A DNA stretch of 22,802 nt from JAJZQD01 sp021847735 (GCA_027324025.1 DAHVYW010000019.1:1-22802), one strand, 5' to 3'. Counted from the first letter of the stretch, positions 1 to 7,723 are shown. Program-made: numbers and translations. The notes: generated by a model not told the origin, from the letters alone.

Positions 1-980
1 GCACTTTCATAGACAAGTATATTCACCCCTTTATCATTTACGTACTCCTCGGGACATTGATAAGTTATCTCCTGGCGCTGCTTATATCCAGGCTGCCGGT
101 TTGCAGGGATTCCAGGTCACGGGCGCTTATTTACAGCGTACCTTTGGTAGTTCCATTTCTGGCATTCATTATCTATAAACCTTTTGTAATCAGCGGATGC
201 TTTTTGTCCGGGGCACCGTTAGGGGCTTTGAATAACTGGCTTTGTTTCGGGGGTAAGGTATTGGCAACTATTTTCACCCCGCTTTTTATGCTGGTTGCGG
301 TAGCTGCCCTGGTCAAAGCCGCGTTAAGTATTTTTGCTTCCCGCAGGATTTTCTGGAAATACGGCTTTGCATCACCGCAAGATTATCCTGGGCTATTTTC
401 CGTCCTTGAGGAATTATGCGGAAAAGGTGAGGTCTCAATACCTAGAATAATAGTGACCAGAGACCTTTTCGCCAGGTCTTTTACGATGGGTTACCGCTCG
501 CCGGTAATTGTTTTTTCCGAGGGGCTTTTAAATGCCCTGGACGAACAGGAACTTGAGACTGTGGTTGCCCATGAACTGGGCCATATAGTAAGGGCCGACT
601 CGCTGTTAACGTGGCTGACGGTATTTTTAAGGGACCTGATGTTTTTCACTCCCTTGGCTTTTTGGATTTTCAGGGATTTAACCGCGGAAAAAGAGAAAGC
701 CTCTGACGACTATGCTATTAAACTGACAGGTAAACCGCTGGCCTTTGCCCAGGCCCTGATTAAGGTTTGGCGGTTGTCGCCCCGCACCCTGTTTGATAAC
801 CTGCTGTTGGACAATTTTATGCCTCACCCTAATTTTGTCAACAATACCGGGGTGCTGGAACATAGAGTTAAAAGGATTTTGAATGACGAGCACAGGGTAC
901 TGAATGATTCCCGGCTTATTTATGCGGTCGTTTTTTCAGTAGTGGCTTTATCTATTGCATTACTCTACCTCTTTTGCTAA
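1..980 (+). CDS. BlaR1/MecR1-like M56 family membrane metallopeptidase, 5' end missing
   Basis: A zinc-dependent integral-membrane protease of the BlaR1/MecR1 type. The reading frame is open from base 3 with no stop or convincing ribosome binding site, so the true start lies before the window; a TTG at 57 is only the first start-like codon inside it. Membrane segments are visible at about bases 30-90, 125-180, 260-330 and 905-975. The HELGH zinc motif is at bases 570-584, followed about 35 residues later by EKEKASDD, which supplies the third-ligand glutamate typical of M56. The protein ends after the last membrane segment and has no penicillin-binding sensor domain, so any signal would have to be sensed by the membrane part or a partner. 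Known M56 proteins cleave BlaI-type repressors, and BlaI-like operator sequences lie just downstream, so a regulatory role for the next operon is inferred. M48 is the alternative family. Confidence 0.85.
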   Translation, partial: TFIDKYIHPFIIYVLLGTLISYLLALLISRLPVCRDSRSRALIYSVPLVVPFLAFIIYKPFVISGCFLSGAPLGALNNWLCFGGKVLATIFTPLFMLVAVAALVKAALSIFASRRIFWKYGFASPQDYPGLFSVLEELCGKGEVSIPRIIVTRDLFARSFTMGYRSPVIVFSEGLLNALDEQELETVVAHELGHIVRADSLLTWLTVFLRDLMFFTPLAFWIFRDLTAEKEKASDDYAIKLTGKPLAFAQALIKVWRLSPRTLFDNLLLDNFMPHPNFVNNTGVLEHRVKRILNDEHRVLNDSRLIYAVVFSVVALSIALLYLFC

Positions 981-998
981 TACCCACTGGCAGCTAAA

Positions 999-1030
999 AA
1001 GCGGCTCTCGTCACTGAGGCCGCTTATTTT
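999..1030 (+). terminator. Terminator after the M56 gene
   Basis: A seven-base-pair stem, AAGCGGC (999-1005) with GCCGCTT (1019-1025), can be extended inward by CTC/GAG pairing. It is followed by a short ATTTT run. The T tract is poor, so termination may be partial. Confidence 0.6.
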
Positions 1031-1040
1031 AGGGGGTAGG

Positions 1041-1057
1041 TACTACGGGTAATAGTA
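1041..1057. promoter_or_regulatory. Possible second BlaI/MecI-type half-site pair
   Basis: TACTA (1041-1045) and TAGTA (1053-1057) form an inverted repeat with a seven-base spacer. It is the same half-site sequence as the stronger palindrome at 1177-1193. Weaker evidence than that site: it sits about 100 bases upstream of the promoter and could bind the same repressor as an auxiliary site. Confidence 0.35.
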
Positions 1058-1138
1058 GATATTTTGCAATTTCCGCTGACAATTGAGGATAAGGACACAT
1101 TTTGCTTGTAAATGACTTTATATCCTTGATTTTGTCCA

Positions 1139-1168
1139 TTGACCCCCTCAAGAAAGTCAATGTAGAAT
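1139..1168 (+). promoter_or_regulatory. Sigma-A-type promoter of the DUF2318/ABC operon
   Basis: The -35 box is TTGACC (1139-1144) and the -10 box is TAGAAT (1163-1168), with an 18-base spacer. The predicted start point near 1175 falls at the edge of the TACTAC...GTAGTA palindrome, the usual arrangement for repression. Confidence 0.6.
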
Positions 1169-1176
1169 TATAAATG

Positions 1177-1193
1177 TACTACACATGGTAGTA
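1177..1193. promoter_or_regulatory. BlaI/MecI/CopY-type operator
   Basis: The sequence TACTACACATGGTAGTA is an exact six-base inverted repeat, TACTAC and GTAGTA, around a five-base centre. It closely resembles the BlaI/MecI operator, whose core is TACTACATATGTAGTA. It lies on the predicted transcription start of the DUF2318 operon and directly follows a gene for a BlaR1-like protease. No repressor gene is inside the window; in this family it usually precedes the protease gene. Confidence 0.6.
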
Positions 1194-1227
1194 AAGATAT
1201 AAAAATATTTATACGGAGGAATCTAAG

Positions 1228-1818
1228 ATGTCGAGAAGTGAGAAAAAGAACAAATTTACCGAAAACCGGAAATCCAAATCCGGGACCTACTTTCTTTTAG
1301 GGATACTGGTGGTTGGGATTATAGCGGCAGGCGCTTATGGGTTGTTGAGAAAGTCCTCTGCCGAGGCCGACGCGGTTAACATAGGCGCTGTAGACTACAC
1401 CGGTCAGGCCCTGGAATTCGGTAAGGTTCAGGCCACTGACTCCGGTGGGGATATTACCGTGAGCCTCAGTGATATTAAAAACAAGAAAACAACGACTTTT
1501 GATGTCCAGGGTATCAACTTTACCCTCAATAACGGGACACCGTTTAATTACGTGCCATTACTTGCCTTCGTATCTCCCAAGGGAAATCTCACGGTGGCAA
1601 CCAGCCTCTGTGAACCATGCAGCGGCACTACCTTCCATGTCGAAGGAGACCAACTGGTTTGTAATTCATGCGGGACCCGCTGGTCTCTAGACGGTTTACA
1701 GGGGATTTCCGGCGGCTGCACCAAATATCCACCGGAAACGATTAAGTACACTGTACAGGGAGACAAACTCATAATTAAGAAGGCTGACCTTCAGAACTGG
1801 AAACCGAGAGCTCTTTAA
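1228..1818 (+). CDS. Membrane-anchored DUF2318 protein with five conserved cysteines
   Basis: A 196-residue protein with a charged N-terminus, one membrane anchor at about residues 20-40, and an extracytoplasmic domain ending in the DUF2318 signature: CEPC (128-131), CNSC (145-148) and GGC (162-164). The five cysteines suggest binding of a metal or iron-sulfur cofactor; which one is unknown. In Campylobacter the DUF2318 protein (Cj1660) belongs to the FTR1/P19 iron-uptake locus with two ABC permeases and an ATPase, the same combination seen here downstream. Start chosen: ATG with GGAGGA seven bases before it. First gene of the operon, behind the promoter and BlaI-like operator. It is the short single-anchor form; some relatives carry many membrane segments. 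Family assignment is firm, function is inference. Confidence 0.85.
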   Translation: MSRSEKKNKFTENRKSKSGTYFLLGILVVGIIAAGAYGLLRKSSAEADAVNIGAVDYTGQALEFGKVQATDSGGDITVSLSDIKNKKTTTFDVQGINFTLNNGTPFNYVPLLAFVSPKGNLTVATSLCEPCSGTTFHVEGDQLVCNSCGTRWSLDGLQGISGGCTKYPPETIKYTVQGDKLIIKKADLQNWKPRAL

Positions 1819-1863
1819 TTGCTTCCAGTATTAGAACGTCGAATAAGAACCGGAGGAGTATTT

Positions 1864-2427
1864 ATGGATAAAGCACAGGGGATTGCCGGAGCGGACCATG
1901 GCGGCATTAATAGCAGTGACGTAAGTGCCAATTGCGCCGGTACTACCGAAGAACTTGAGAAAGAACTTGTCAGGCTTCGCAGAAAAGACCGGAGAAACAT
2001 GTTTATTCTTGGTTTGCTGTCTGCCCTGATGGTGGCAGTTGGTACAGTGATGTATATTTCCAAGGAGGCCGACTCGGCCCTGTCGCCTTATACCGGCGGC
2101 CCCGGGTCGAACGGACAGCCCGGCTCCTATACCTCTTACGTTGTAGGTGGCAGCGGGGCTAACGGTTCAGCAGCCGGTGGTTCCAGAGTCGGCGGCGGTT
2201 GTGGCGGTGGCGGTGGATGCGGCAACGGTTCCCTGGCCGGGAACGGGTCTCTGGCTGACCTGGAAAAAAAGGCCGCCGTTAAGTACAAGGAAGAAACGGG
2301 AGACTCCAACGGAACAGCCAAGGCCACAAATTACGGGTGCCATATTCAGATAGATATAAAGGATTCCAAGGGTAATGTTGTCCGCAGTTACGGGTACCAG
2401 GGAGGACCGTTGTACGTAATCAAATAA
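1864..2427 (+). CDS. Unrecognised Gly/Cys-rich membrane-anchored protein
   Basis: I do not recognise this 187-residue protein. It has a soluble start, a charged and possibly coiled-coil stretch at 28-44, one membrane segment at about 46-65, then a low-complexity Gly/Ser/Asn region (77-130) containing Cys113 and Cys119 separated by five glycines. It ends in a small conserved-looking domain (about 131-187) with Cys159-His160. The positive residues before the membrane segment predict that the glycine-rich part lies outside. Start chosen: ATG 1864 with GGAGGAG six to eleven bases before it; an earlier in-frame TTG at 1819 has no ribosome binding site. It sits between DUF2318 and the first permease, so a metal, haem or redox role next to the transporter is possible but unproven. 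Confidence 0.75.
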   Translation: MDKAQGIAGADHGGINSSDVSANCAGTTEELEKELVRLRRKDRRNMFILGLLSALMVAVGTVMYISKEADSALSPYTGGPGSNGQPGSYTSYVVGGSGANGSAAGGSRVGGGCGGGGGCGNGSLAGNGSLADLEKKAAVKYKEETGDSNGTAKATNYGCHIQIDIKDSKGNVVRSYGYQGGPLYVIK

Positions 2428-2442
2428 GGGCGGTGCAGATTC

Positions 2443-3600
2443 GTGAAATTGCACAATATCGCGATAAACAACCTCCGGCGCAGGAAAGCCAAGATGGCTT
2501 TCCTTGTCGCCGGAATGATTATAGGTATAGCAACAATAGTTACACTTTACACAATCACCAATGCTATGAAGACCGAGATAGCTGACAAGTTTGACCAGAT
2601 AGGGGCTAACATGACAATAGTGCCCCAGTCTGACAACTTAAGCCTCTCTTACGAAGGGGTCAATGCCTCCGATGTAGGTGGCACGCTTCCTCTTATAAGT
2701 ATGAGTGAGGTCGCAAAAATCCACACAATTAAAAATAAGGGAAACATTGCCACCGTGGCTCCGAAACTCCTGGATACTCTAAAAGTGGAAAAAAGGAACA
2801 GGCTGGTCATGGGTGTACAGTTTCCCAATGAACTCAGGATGAAACGCTGGTGGAAGATTGAAGGCCGTAAACCCGGGGAGAGCAAGGACATTTTATTGGG
2901 TTTTCGGGCCGCCGGAGAATTGAACAAAAAGCCCGGAAATACATTGGATATTAAGGGACAAAAATACCGGGTTACGGGAATATTGCAGGAAACCGGCGAC
3001 CAGGAGGACAATATTGTTTTCGTGGATTTGCGGCAGCTTCAGGAGCTTACCGGTAAAACAGGGGCGGTAAGTTTTGTGGAAGTCAGCGCCCTTTGCAGCA
3101 CCTGTCCCATTGAAGAAATAACCAGACAGATATCGCAAAAACTGCCTGGGACCTCGGTCAGTGCCATCAGGGAAGTGGTCCAGGCCCGGAAGGATTTTGT
3201 GGATAGGTTTGCCCAACTGGCTCTTTCCGTTTCCGCGATAGTTCTGGTCATAGGTTCCCTGGTTGTACTGATTACGATGATGTCCTCAGTGAACGAGAGG
3301 ACTAGGGAAATAGGGATATTTCGGGCTATTGGGTTCCGGAAAACCCACATTATCGGGGTTATTCTCATGGAAGCCGGGATAGTCAGCATATTGGGCGGTA
3401 TGGCCGGTTACCTGTCAGGAATGCTGGCAGCTAAGGTGATCGCGCCTACGGTTGCCCAAATGGAGGTAAGTATTGCCTGGGATTACAGGGTGGGAATTGC
3501 GGCCCTGATTATTGCTTTGGTTATTGGCCTGGCGGCCAGCAGCTGGCCTGCCTTTAGGGCCTCGAAGCAGGACCCGGTGGAGGCCCTGCGCTTTATCTAA
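2443..3600 (+). CDS. MacB/FtsX-like ABC transporter permease, first copy
   Basis: A 385-residue FtsX/MacB-type permease with one membrane helix at about 18-40, a large extracytoplasmic domain (45-250), and three C-terminal helices (about 255-285, 305-335, 350-375). Between the latter lies the family motif VNERTREIGIFRAIGFRK. Proteins of this class usually couple ATP hydrolysis to movement of an external domain rather than forming a simple channel. The external domain carries CSTC at residues 218-221 (bases 3094-3105), a possible redox or metal site that is absent from the paralogue at 4320. It ends 12 bases before the ATPase start. Start is GTG 2443 with a weak AAGGGCGG before it. Likely forms a heterodimer with the second permease. 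Confidence 0.88.
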   Translation: MKLHNIAINNLRRRKAKMAFLVAGMIIGIATIVTLYTITNAMKTEIADKFDQIGANMTIVPQSDNLSLSYEGVNASDVGGTLPLISMSEVAKIHTIKNKGNIATVAPKLLDTLKVEKRNRLVMGVQFPNELRMKRWWKIEGRKPGESKDILLGFRAAGELNKKPGNTLDIKGQKYRVTGILQETGDQEDNIVFVDLRQLQELTGKTGAVSFVEVSALCSTCPIEEITRQISQKLPGTSVSAIREVVQARKDFVDRFAQLALSVSAIVLVIGSLVVLITMMSSVNERTREIGIFRAIGFRKTHIIGVILMEAGIVSILGGMAGYLSGMLAAKVIAPTVAQMEVSIAWDYRVGIAALIIALVIGLAASSWPAFRASKQDPVEALRFI

Positions 3601-3612
3601 GGGGGATAGGTA

Positions 3613-4308
3613 ATGAGTTTAATTGAAGTGCAAGATGTCAAGAAGATATATAATGGCGGGGAGGGGGAAGTTGTGGCCCTGGGCGGGGTAAGTTTCGATG
3701 TGGCCGAGGGCGAATTTGTGTCCCTGATGGGACCCTCCGGTTCCGGCAAAAGTACCCTCCTGACCATGATGGGTGCCATGAACCCTCCTACATTAGGCCG
3801 GGTAATTGTGGACGACATAGATGTCTACAGTCTTTCCTCCGAGAAAAGGGCGGATTTCCGCAGTGAATACCTTGGTTTTGTATTTCAACAGTTTCAGTTG
3901 GTACCCTACCTGACGGCCCGGGAGAATGTGATGCTCCCCCTGGCCATCACAGGAAAATCCAACCGGGAGCAAATTCAAATGGCTAACAATGTCCTGGACA
4001 AGGTTGGTCTGGGCAATAAGGGAAACAGGCTGCCAAACCAGTTGTCCGGGGGGGAACAGGAAAGGGTGGCAATTGCCCGGGCCATAGTTAATGAGCCCCC
4101 GATTCTGTTTGCCGATGAGCCGACGGGGGCCTTGGACTCCAAGAACAGTGAAGAAATTATGAGCCTTTTCAAAGAACTTAACAGGGAAGGGCAGACAATT
4201 ATAATGGTTACCCATAACCCCGAGTTTCTCTCTCATGTTAAAAGGGCTATATTTATCCGTGACGGGGTCCTGGATGAAACCCAGCACAAAAAAAAAGCAG
4301 CGGTGTAG
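3613..4308 (+). CDS. ABC transporter ATPase of the MacB/LolD type
   Basis: A complete 231-residue nucleotide-binding subunit. Walker A GPSGSGKS is at 40-47, the Q-loop FQQF at 91-94, signature LSGGEQ at 144-149, Walker B ILFADEP at 164-170, and the switch histidine is His201 in MVTHNP. Length and motifs match the LolD/MacB ATPases that power FtsX-type permeases. It lies between two homologous permease genes with gaps of only 12 and 11 bases, so the three are almost certainly co-translated and form one complex. A ribosome binding site AAGGGGGA precedes ATG 3613. The C-terminus is a short lysine-rich tail. Confidence 0.93.
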   Translation: MSLIEVQDVKKIYNGGEGEVVALGGVSFDVAEGEFVSLMGPSGSGKSTLLTMMGAMNPPTLGRVIVDDIDVYSLSSEKRADFRSEYLGFVFQQFQLVPYLTARENVMLPLAITGKSNREQIQMANNVLDKVGLGNKGNRLPNQLSGGEQERVAIARAIVNEPPILFADEPTGALDSKNSEEIMSLFKELNREGQTIIMVTHNPEFLSHVKRAIFIRDGVLDETQHKKKAAV

Positions 4309-4319
4309 GGGGATAAAAT

Positions 4320-5480
4320 ATGCAGTTAACAGACATTGCCTTAAAGAACCTGCAGCGCCGTAAGTCCAGAATGCTGTTCCTGGTTTTTGGGATAGTTTTC
4401 GGGATAGCAACTATTGTAACCCTGTTTACGCTGACTAATGCTATGGAAAACAGTATCAGTAAAAAACTCCAGGACACCGGCCTAAAAATTGCAGTGGTAC
4501 CGAAGAACGAATCAATATCCTTTTCGGTGGGCGGAATACCGGTGGTATCCGGTGTTTCATATAATTCCAAGAACCTCCCGGCTGACGCTCCAGAGAAAAT
4601 ACGCTCGGTTCCTGGCAGTGCCAAAATTAAAGTGGTTGCTCCCAAGGTAATGGGTACATCCCTGATCAATGGGAAAAAGGTCCTTCTGGTGGGAGTGGAC
4701 TTCCCCAGCGAGTTTAAGATAAAATCATGGTGGGAAATAAACGGCGACCGCCCGGCACAAAAAGGCCAGGTCCTTGTTGGCCCAAAGGCGGCCGAAAGGC
4801 TTAGGACCAAAGTGGGGCAGACGATAGATATAAAAGGGCGGGCCTTGACGGTATCAGGAATACTGAAGGAAACGGGTGAAGAGGAAGACGGGATAGTATT
4901 TGTTGACATCAAAACCGCTCAGGAAATCCTCGGTACGCAAGGGGGCTATAGTTTTGTTGAGGTAACCACCGTCAGGGACGAAGCCGCAGCAAGCAATTTG
5001 TCCAAAGAAATTTCACTAAAACTGCCTGACAGCAGAGTCAGGATTGTTAAACAGGCGGCTGAAGCCAGGCAGGAACTGGTTGAAAGGTTCGGCAAATTTT
5101 CCCTTGTAGTGGCTGTTGTGATGATTGTTATTGCGGCCCTTATTATTACAACTACTATGATGGCTTCTGTAAACGAGAGGACTAGGGAAATCGGCATTTT
5201 CAGGGCTATTGGCTTTAGAAAGGCCCATATTACTAAAATCATTTTAATGGAAGCTAGCGTGGTCAGCGGTACCAGCGGTTTTGTGGGGTATTTTCTGGGT
5301 ATGGGCGCAGCTGCTTTGATTGCCCCGTTATTCACAAATTTTAAACTGGCGGTTTCCTGGAATCCGTTATTGGGAATTGCCGTGTTTGCCGGTACGGTTG
5401 TACTCGGTGTTCTGGCCAGCATATACCCGGCTTTAAAAGCTGCTAAACTGGACCCAGCGGAAGCGCTGAGGTTTATATAA
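4320..5480 (+). CDS. MacB/FtsX-like ABC transporter permease, second copy
   Basis: A 386-residue paralogue of the permease at 2443, similar along its whole length: the N-terminal helix with GIATIVTL, a large external domain, and the motif VNERTREIGIFRAIGFRK before the last two helices. The external domain lacks the CSTC found in the first copy, so the two halves of the probable heterodimer are not equivalent there. AGGGGGAT lies before ATG 4320. It is the last gene of the operon and is followed by two terminators. By analogy with the Campylobacter FTR1/P19 locus the complex may serve iron or redox handling with the DUF2318 protein; export of a peptide or lipid is an alternative. Confidence 0.88.
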   Translation: MQLTDIALKNLQRRKSRMLFLVFGIVFGIATIVTLFTLTNAMENSISKKLQDTGLKIAVVPKNESISFSVGGIPVVSGVSYNSKNLPADAPEKIRSVPGSAKIKVVAPKVMGTSLINGKKVLLVGVDFPSEFKIKSWWEINGDRPAQKGQVLVGPKAAERLRTKVGQTIDIKGRALTVSGILKETGEEEDGIVFVDIKTAQEILGTQGGYSFVEVTTVRDEAAASNLSKEISLKLPDSRVRIVKQAAEARQELVERFGKFSLVVAVVMIVIAALIITTTMMASVNERTREIGIFRAIGFRKAHITKIILMEASVVSGTSGFVGYFLGMGAAALIAPLFTNFKLAVSWNPLLGIAVFAGTVVLGVLASIYPALKAAKLDPAEALRFI

Positions 5481-5526
5481 AAAGACTATATTGCCTATTG
5501 GGCTATGAAGGCTGAACAGATTTTCT

Positions 5527-5548
5527 GGGGGCAGGCCGCCCTCTTTTT
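5527..5548 (+). terminator. Terminator of the ABC operon
   Basis: GGGGGC (5527-5532) pairs with GCCCTC (5538-5543), including one G-T pair, around a five-base loop. Five T residues follow (5544-5548), the standard factor-independent layout. Confidence 0.75.
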
Positions 5549-5562
5549 AGCTTATTGACAAA

Positions 5563-5600
5563 AAAAGGAAAAGGCAGGAATACACCTGCCTTTTCCTTTT
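5563..5600. terminator. Long bidirectional-type terminator hairpin
   Basis: A 16-base-pair perfect stem (5563-5578 with 5585-5600) closes a six-base loop. On the minus strand it is followed by a run of seven T residues, and on the plus strand the stem itself ends in T residues. No convergent gene is present, so it probably acts as a back-up to the terminator at 5527. Confidence 0.7.
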
Positions 5601-5684
5601 CCTTGCCAGTGTCCCTAAGTAAATAGGCTGCGCCTTTTAAGCAACCCATTTTTCATTACTGTGTACTAGTCACTAAGATTGTAG

Positions 5685-5690
5685 TATAAT
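5685..5690 (+). promoter_or_regulatory. Probable -10 box for the carbonic anhydrase gene
   Basis: A perfect TATAAT lies 45 bases before the chosen GTG start. No good -35 box is seen 16-18 bases upstream, so the promoter may depend on an activator or be weak. Confidence 0.45.
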
Positions 5691-5735
5691 AATAAAAAGC
5701 CGTAGTGTAAAATTTTGGGGACAGGAGGGAGAAAA

Positions 5736-6365
5736 GTGCTGCTGGAAGAAATTCTATTAGCCAACGCCTTTTTTGTTCACGAGCACGGGGATTGTTTGAG
5801 AAAGCTGGACCATCGGCCCAAAAAGCAAATAGCCATCTTCACTTGTATGGATACCAGGCTGGTGGAGTTTTTGGAACCGGCCCTGGGGATTAAAAGGGGA
5901 GATGCCAAAATCATTAAAAATGCCGGCAACCGTATAAGGGAGAACTGTGATGATGTTATCAGGAGCTTGGCGGCAGCGATCTACCTCCTGGGGGTAAAGG
6001 AAATCCTTGTTATCGGGCATTTGGACTGTGGCATGTCAAGGGTTGACGAGGGCGTTTTGCGGGAAAAGATGCTGCAATACGGTGTTCCTGCGAAAGAGAT
6101 TGAACGGGCGGACCTTGTCAGTTGGATAGGGGCATTTTCGGATACGGAAGGGAATGTCAGTGAGGCGGTACAAAAAATTAAGGCCCATCTGTTGATTCCT
6201 GCATTTATTCCTGTTCACGGGATGGTATTTTGTCCGGATAACGGTGAATTGAGGGTTATCGTCAACGGGTATGCCGGGGAAACCGACGGCAACAATGTTG
6301 TAGGCAGGACAAAGGAAGCCAGGGCCAAGGAAGCTAAGGCAACGAAGGATGAGATGGTTGTTTAA
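5736..6365 (+). CDS. Beta-class carbonic anhydrase
   Basis: Interconverts CO2 and bicarbonate in the cytoplasm. The zinc ligands and catalytic dyad are visible: Cys37 with Asp39 and Arg41 in CMDTR, and His95 with Cys98 in GHLDCGM. The motif spacing fits the small clade D beta enzymes. Start chosen: GTG 5736 with AGGAGGG about eight bases before it, giving 209 residues; an upstream in-frame TTG at 5715 would run through the ribosome binding site and is less likely. The C-terminus adds an Ala/Lys/Glu-rich tail. The next gene starts 22 bases later and may be in the same transcript. The role is probably bicarbonate supply or pH balance; nothing here ties it to a specific carbon pathway. Confidence 0.88.
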   Translation: MLLEEILLANAFFVHEHGDCLRKLDHRPKKQIAIFTCMDTRLVEFLEPALGIKRGDAKIIKNAGNRIRENCDDVIRSLAAAIYLLGVKEILVIGHLDCGMSRVDEGVLREKMLQYGVPAKEIERADLVSWIGAFSDTEGNVSEAVQKIKAHLLIPAFIPVHGMVFCPDNGELRVIVNGYAGETDGNNVVGRTKEARAKEAKATKDEMVV

Positions 6366-6387
6366 TTAACTTTTGGGGGGAGCGGTT

Positions 6388-7026
6388 TTGCACCTGTTGG
6401 TTATATTCTTCACCGCCTGGGTAGTCGGGTTTTCCGGAGCTATGATGCCAGGCCCGTTACTGACAGTTACCATCAGTGAAAGTGCCAAGCGGGGAGGAAA
6501 GGCTGGCCTGTTGTTAATGATAGGGCATTCTATTCTGGAATTAGCACTTGTCGCAGCGCTGGTTGTGGGTCTCAAAAGTTATCTCAGCAATGAGCGGTTT
6601 ATCACAATCTTCAGTGTCCTGGGAGGGTTTTTCCTGCTGTGGATGGGTTATGGAATGATTAAGGAAGCCTGGACAGGAAAGGTTTCCCTTGACCTTGCAG
6701 TTAAGGAAAGGAGCGCTGTCCTGGGCCCTATTATGACCGGAATCCTGGTTAGCGTGTCAAATCCTTACTGGACAATATGGTGGGCTACCTTTGGTTTAAG
6801 TTACATTACAAAGGCCTGGGTTTACGGGTTTGGAGGCCTGGCCTTCTTTTACATGGGTCATATCCTGGCAGATTTTTCGTGGTACGGGGCCGTTTCCTTT
6901 GCGGTATCCAAAGGGAAAGGCCTGATGAGTGACAGGCTCTACCGGGGTATTATTGCCGTCTGCGGGGCTTTTTTGATAGGTCTGGCAGTTACATTTATTA
7001 AAGCCGGCATTAGCCAGGTGTTTTGA
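6388..7026 (+). CDS. LysE/RhtB family exporter
   Basis: A membrane exporter of the LysE type, a family that moves amino acids or other small metabolites out of the cell. The N-terminal motif with MMPGPLLTVTISES, a following gly-rich stretch, and five or six hydrophobic segments over about 212 residues fit the family. Start chosen: TTG 6388, with the purine-rich GGGGGGAGCGG before it; an in-frame TTG at 6373 would overlap that signal. Substrate cannot be told from sequence. The stop codon lies 11 bases before the start of the DUF2953 gene. An association with the sporulation pair is positional only. Confidence 0.82.
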   Translation: MHLLVIFFTAWVVGFSGAMMPGPLLTVTISESAKRGGKAGLLLMIGHSILELALVAALVVGLKSYLSNERFITIFSVLGGFFLLWMGYGMIKEAWTGKVSLDLAVKERSAVLGPIMTGILVSVSNPYWTIWWATFGLSYITKAWVYGFGGLAFFYMGHILADFSWYGAVSFAVSKGKGLMSDRLYRGIIAVCGAFLIGLAVTFIKAGISQVF

Positions 7027-7036
7027 GGTGGTCTTC

Positions 7037-7723
7037 ATGGTATGGTGGTTTACCGGCCTATTGGCTCTCCTTGCGGCTGCAGTCGCAGTATCACTGCCGT
7101 GGAGTGTCGAGGTCCGCTGGTCAACAACCGAAGGAATATCACTACAGCTGAAGTTTCTCAGAAGGGCCGTGATGTTAACGGTCTTGAAGGGTTTCGGCGG
7201 GCAGGCCCGGGTTGTGCTCCTGGGCCTTAAATTTAACCTGGCAACTGGGGCAGGAGGGAATAAAAAAACTGGAGGTTCGGAGCTTGGAAGCGAGCAGACC
7301 GCTCCGCCCGGAGACCGCTTGGCCAGGTGGGCAGACCGGTTGAGCAACGCTGTAAAGGCCGTGACGGTTGACAGTTGTCTGGTATTGGCCGGGTACTTAC
7401 GGGGTATTATAAAGAGTACCGAAACGAGGCTGGAAATATCAGGTGAGATTGGTCTCGGTGACCCAGCCTTCACCGGAATTGTCTATGGTATGGTGTACGG
7501 GTTGCTTGGCACCCACAAAATCGGTAAAATCGACCTGAGACCCAACTTTTTTGATATGGTGGCGGACGGGCAGGTCAAACTGACCGTGGAGGTAATTCCG
7601 TTAGTGGTTTTGATACGTACATTAAAGGCGGCTTTTCACCCTGATATCAGGAAGGTCTGGTTTGCGTTGATTGCTCCGCGCAGACGTGGAATTATAAAGG
7701 AGGTGCACAACATTGGATCTTAA
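7037..7723 (+). CDS. ytfI: DUF2953 protein, YtfI-like
   Basis: A 228-residue protein with an N-terminal membrane helix (about residues 2-22, begins MVWWFTGLLALLAAAVAV) and a soluble domain typical of DUF2953. In Bacillus subtilis ytfI lies beside ytfJ (gerW), and the same pair is present here with an 11-base overlap, which supports the assignment. Start chosen: ATG 7037 with GAGGTGG six bases before; GTG 7028 lies within that ribosome binding site. The middle (residues about 70-95) is a Gly/Lys/Ser-rich linker. Biochemical function is unknown; context points to sporulation or spore germination. Confidence 0.72.
   Translation: MVWWFTGLLALLAAAVAVSLPWSVEVRWSTTEGISLQLKFLRRAVMLTVLKGFGGQARVVLLGLKFNLATGAGGNKKTGGSELGSEQTAPPGDRLARWADRLSNAVKAVTVDSCLVLAGYLRGIIKSTETRLEISGEIGLGDPAFTGIVYGMVYGLLGTHKIGKIDLRPNFFDMVADGQVKLTVEVIPLVVLIRTLKAAFHPDIRKVWFALIAPRRRGIIKEVHNIGS

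Noticed and set aside
2136..2454. Minus-strand frames over the Gly-rich gene, rich in proline and alanine
   Set aside because: They are the reverse-strand reading of GGC/GGT-rich codons of the gene at 1864 and have no start signals of their own.
3793..4410. A 205-codon minus-strand frame across the ATPase gene and a 219-codon one at 4253-4912
   Set aside because: Both lie opposite well-supported ABC genes and show no family features.
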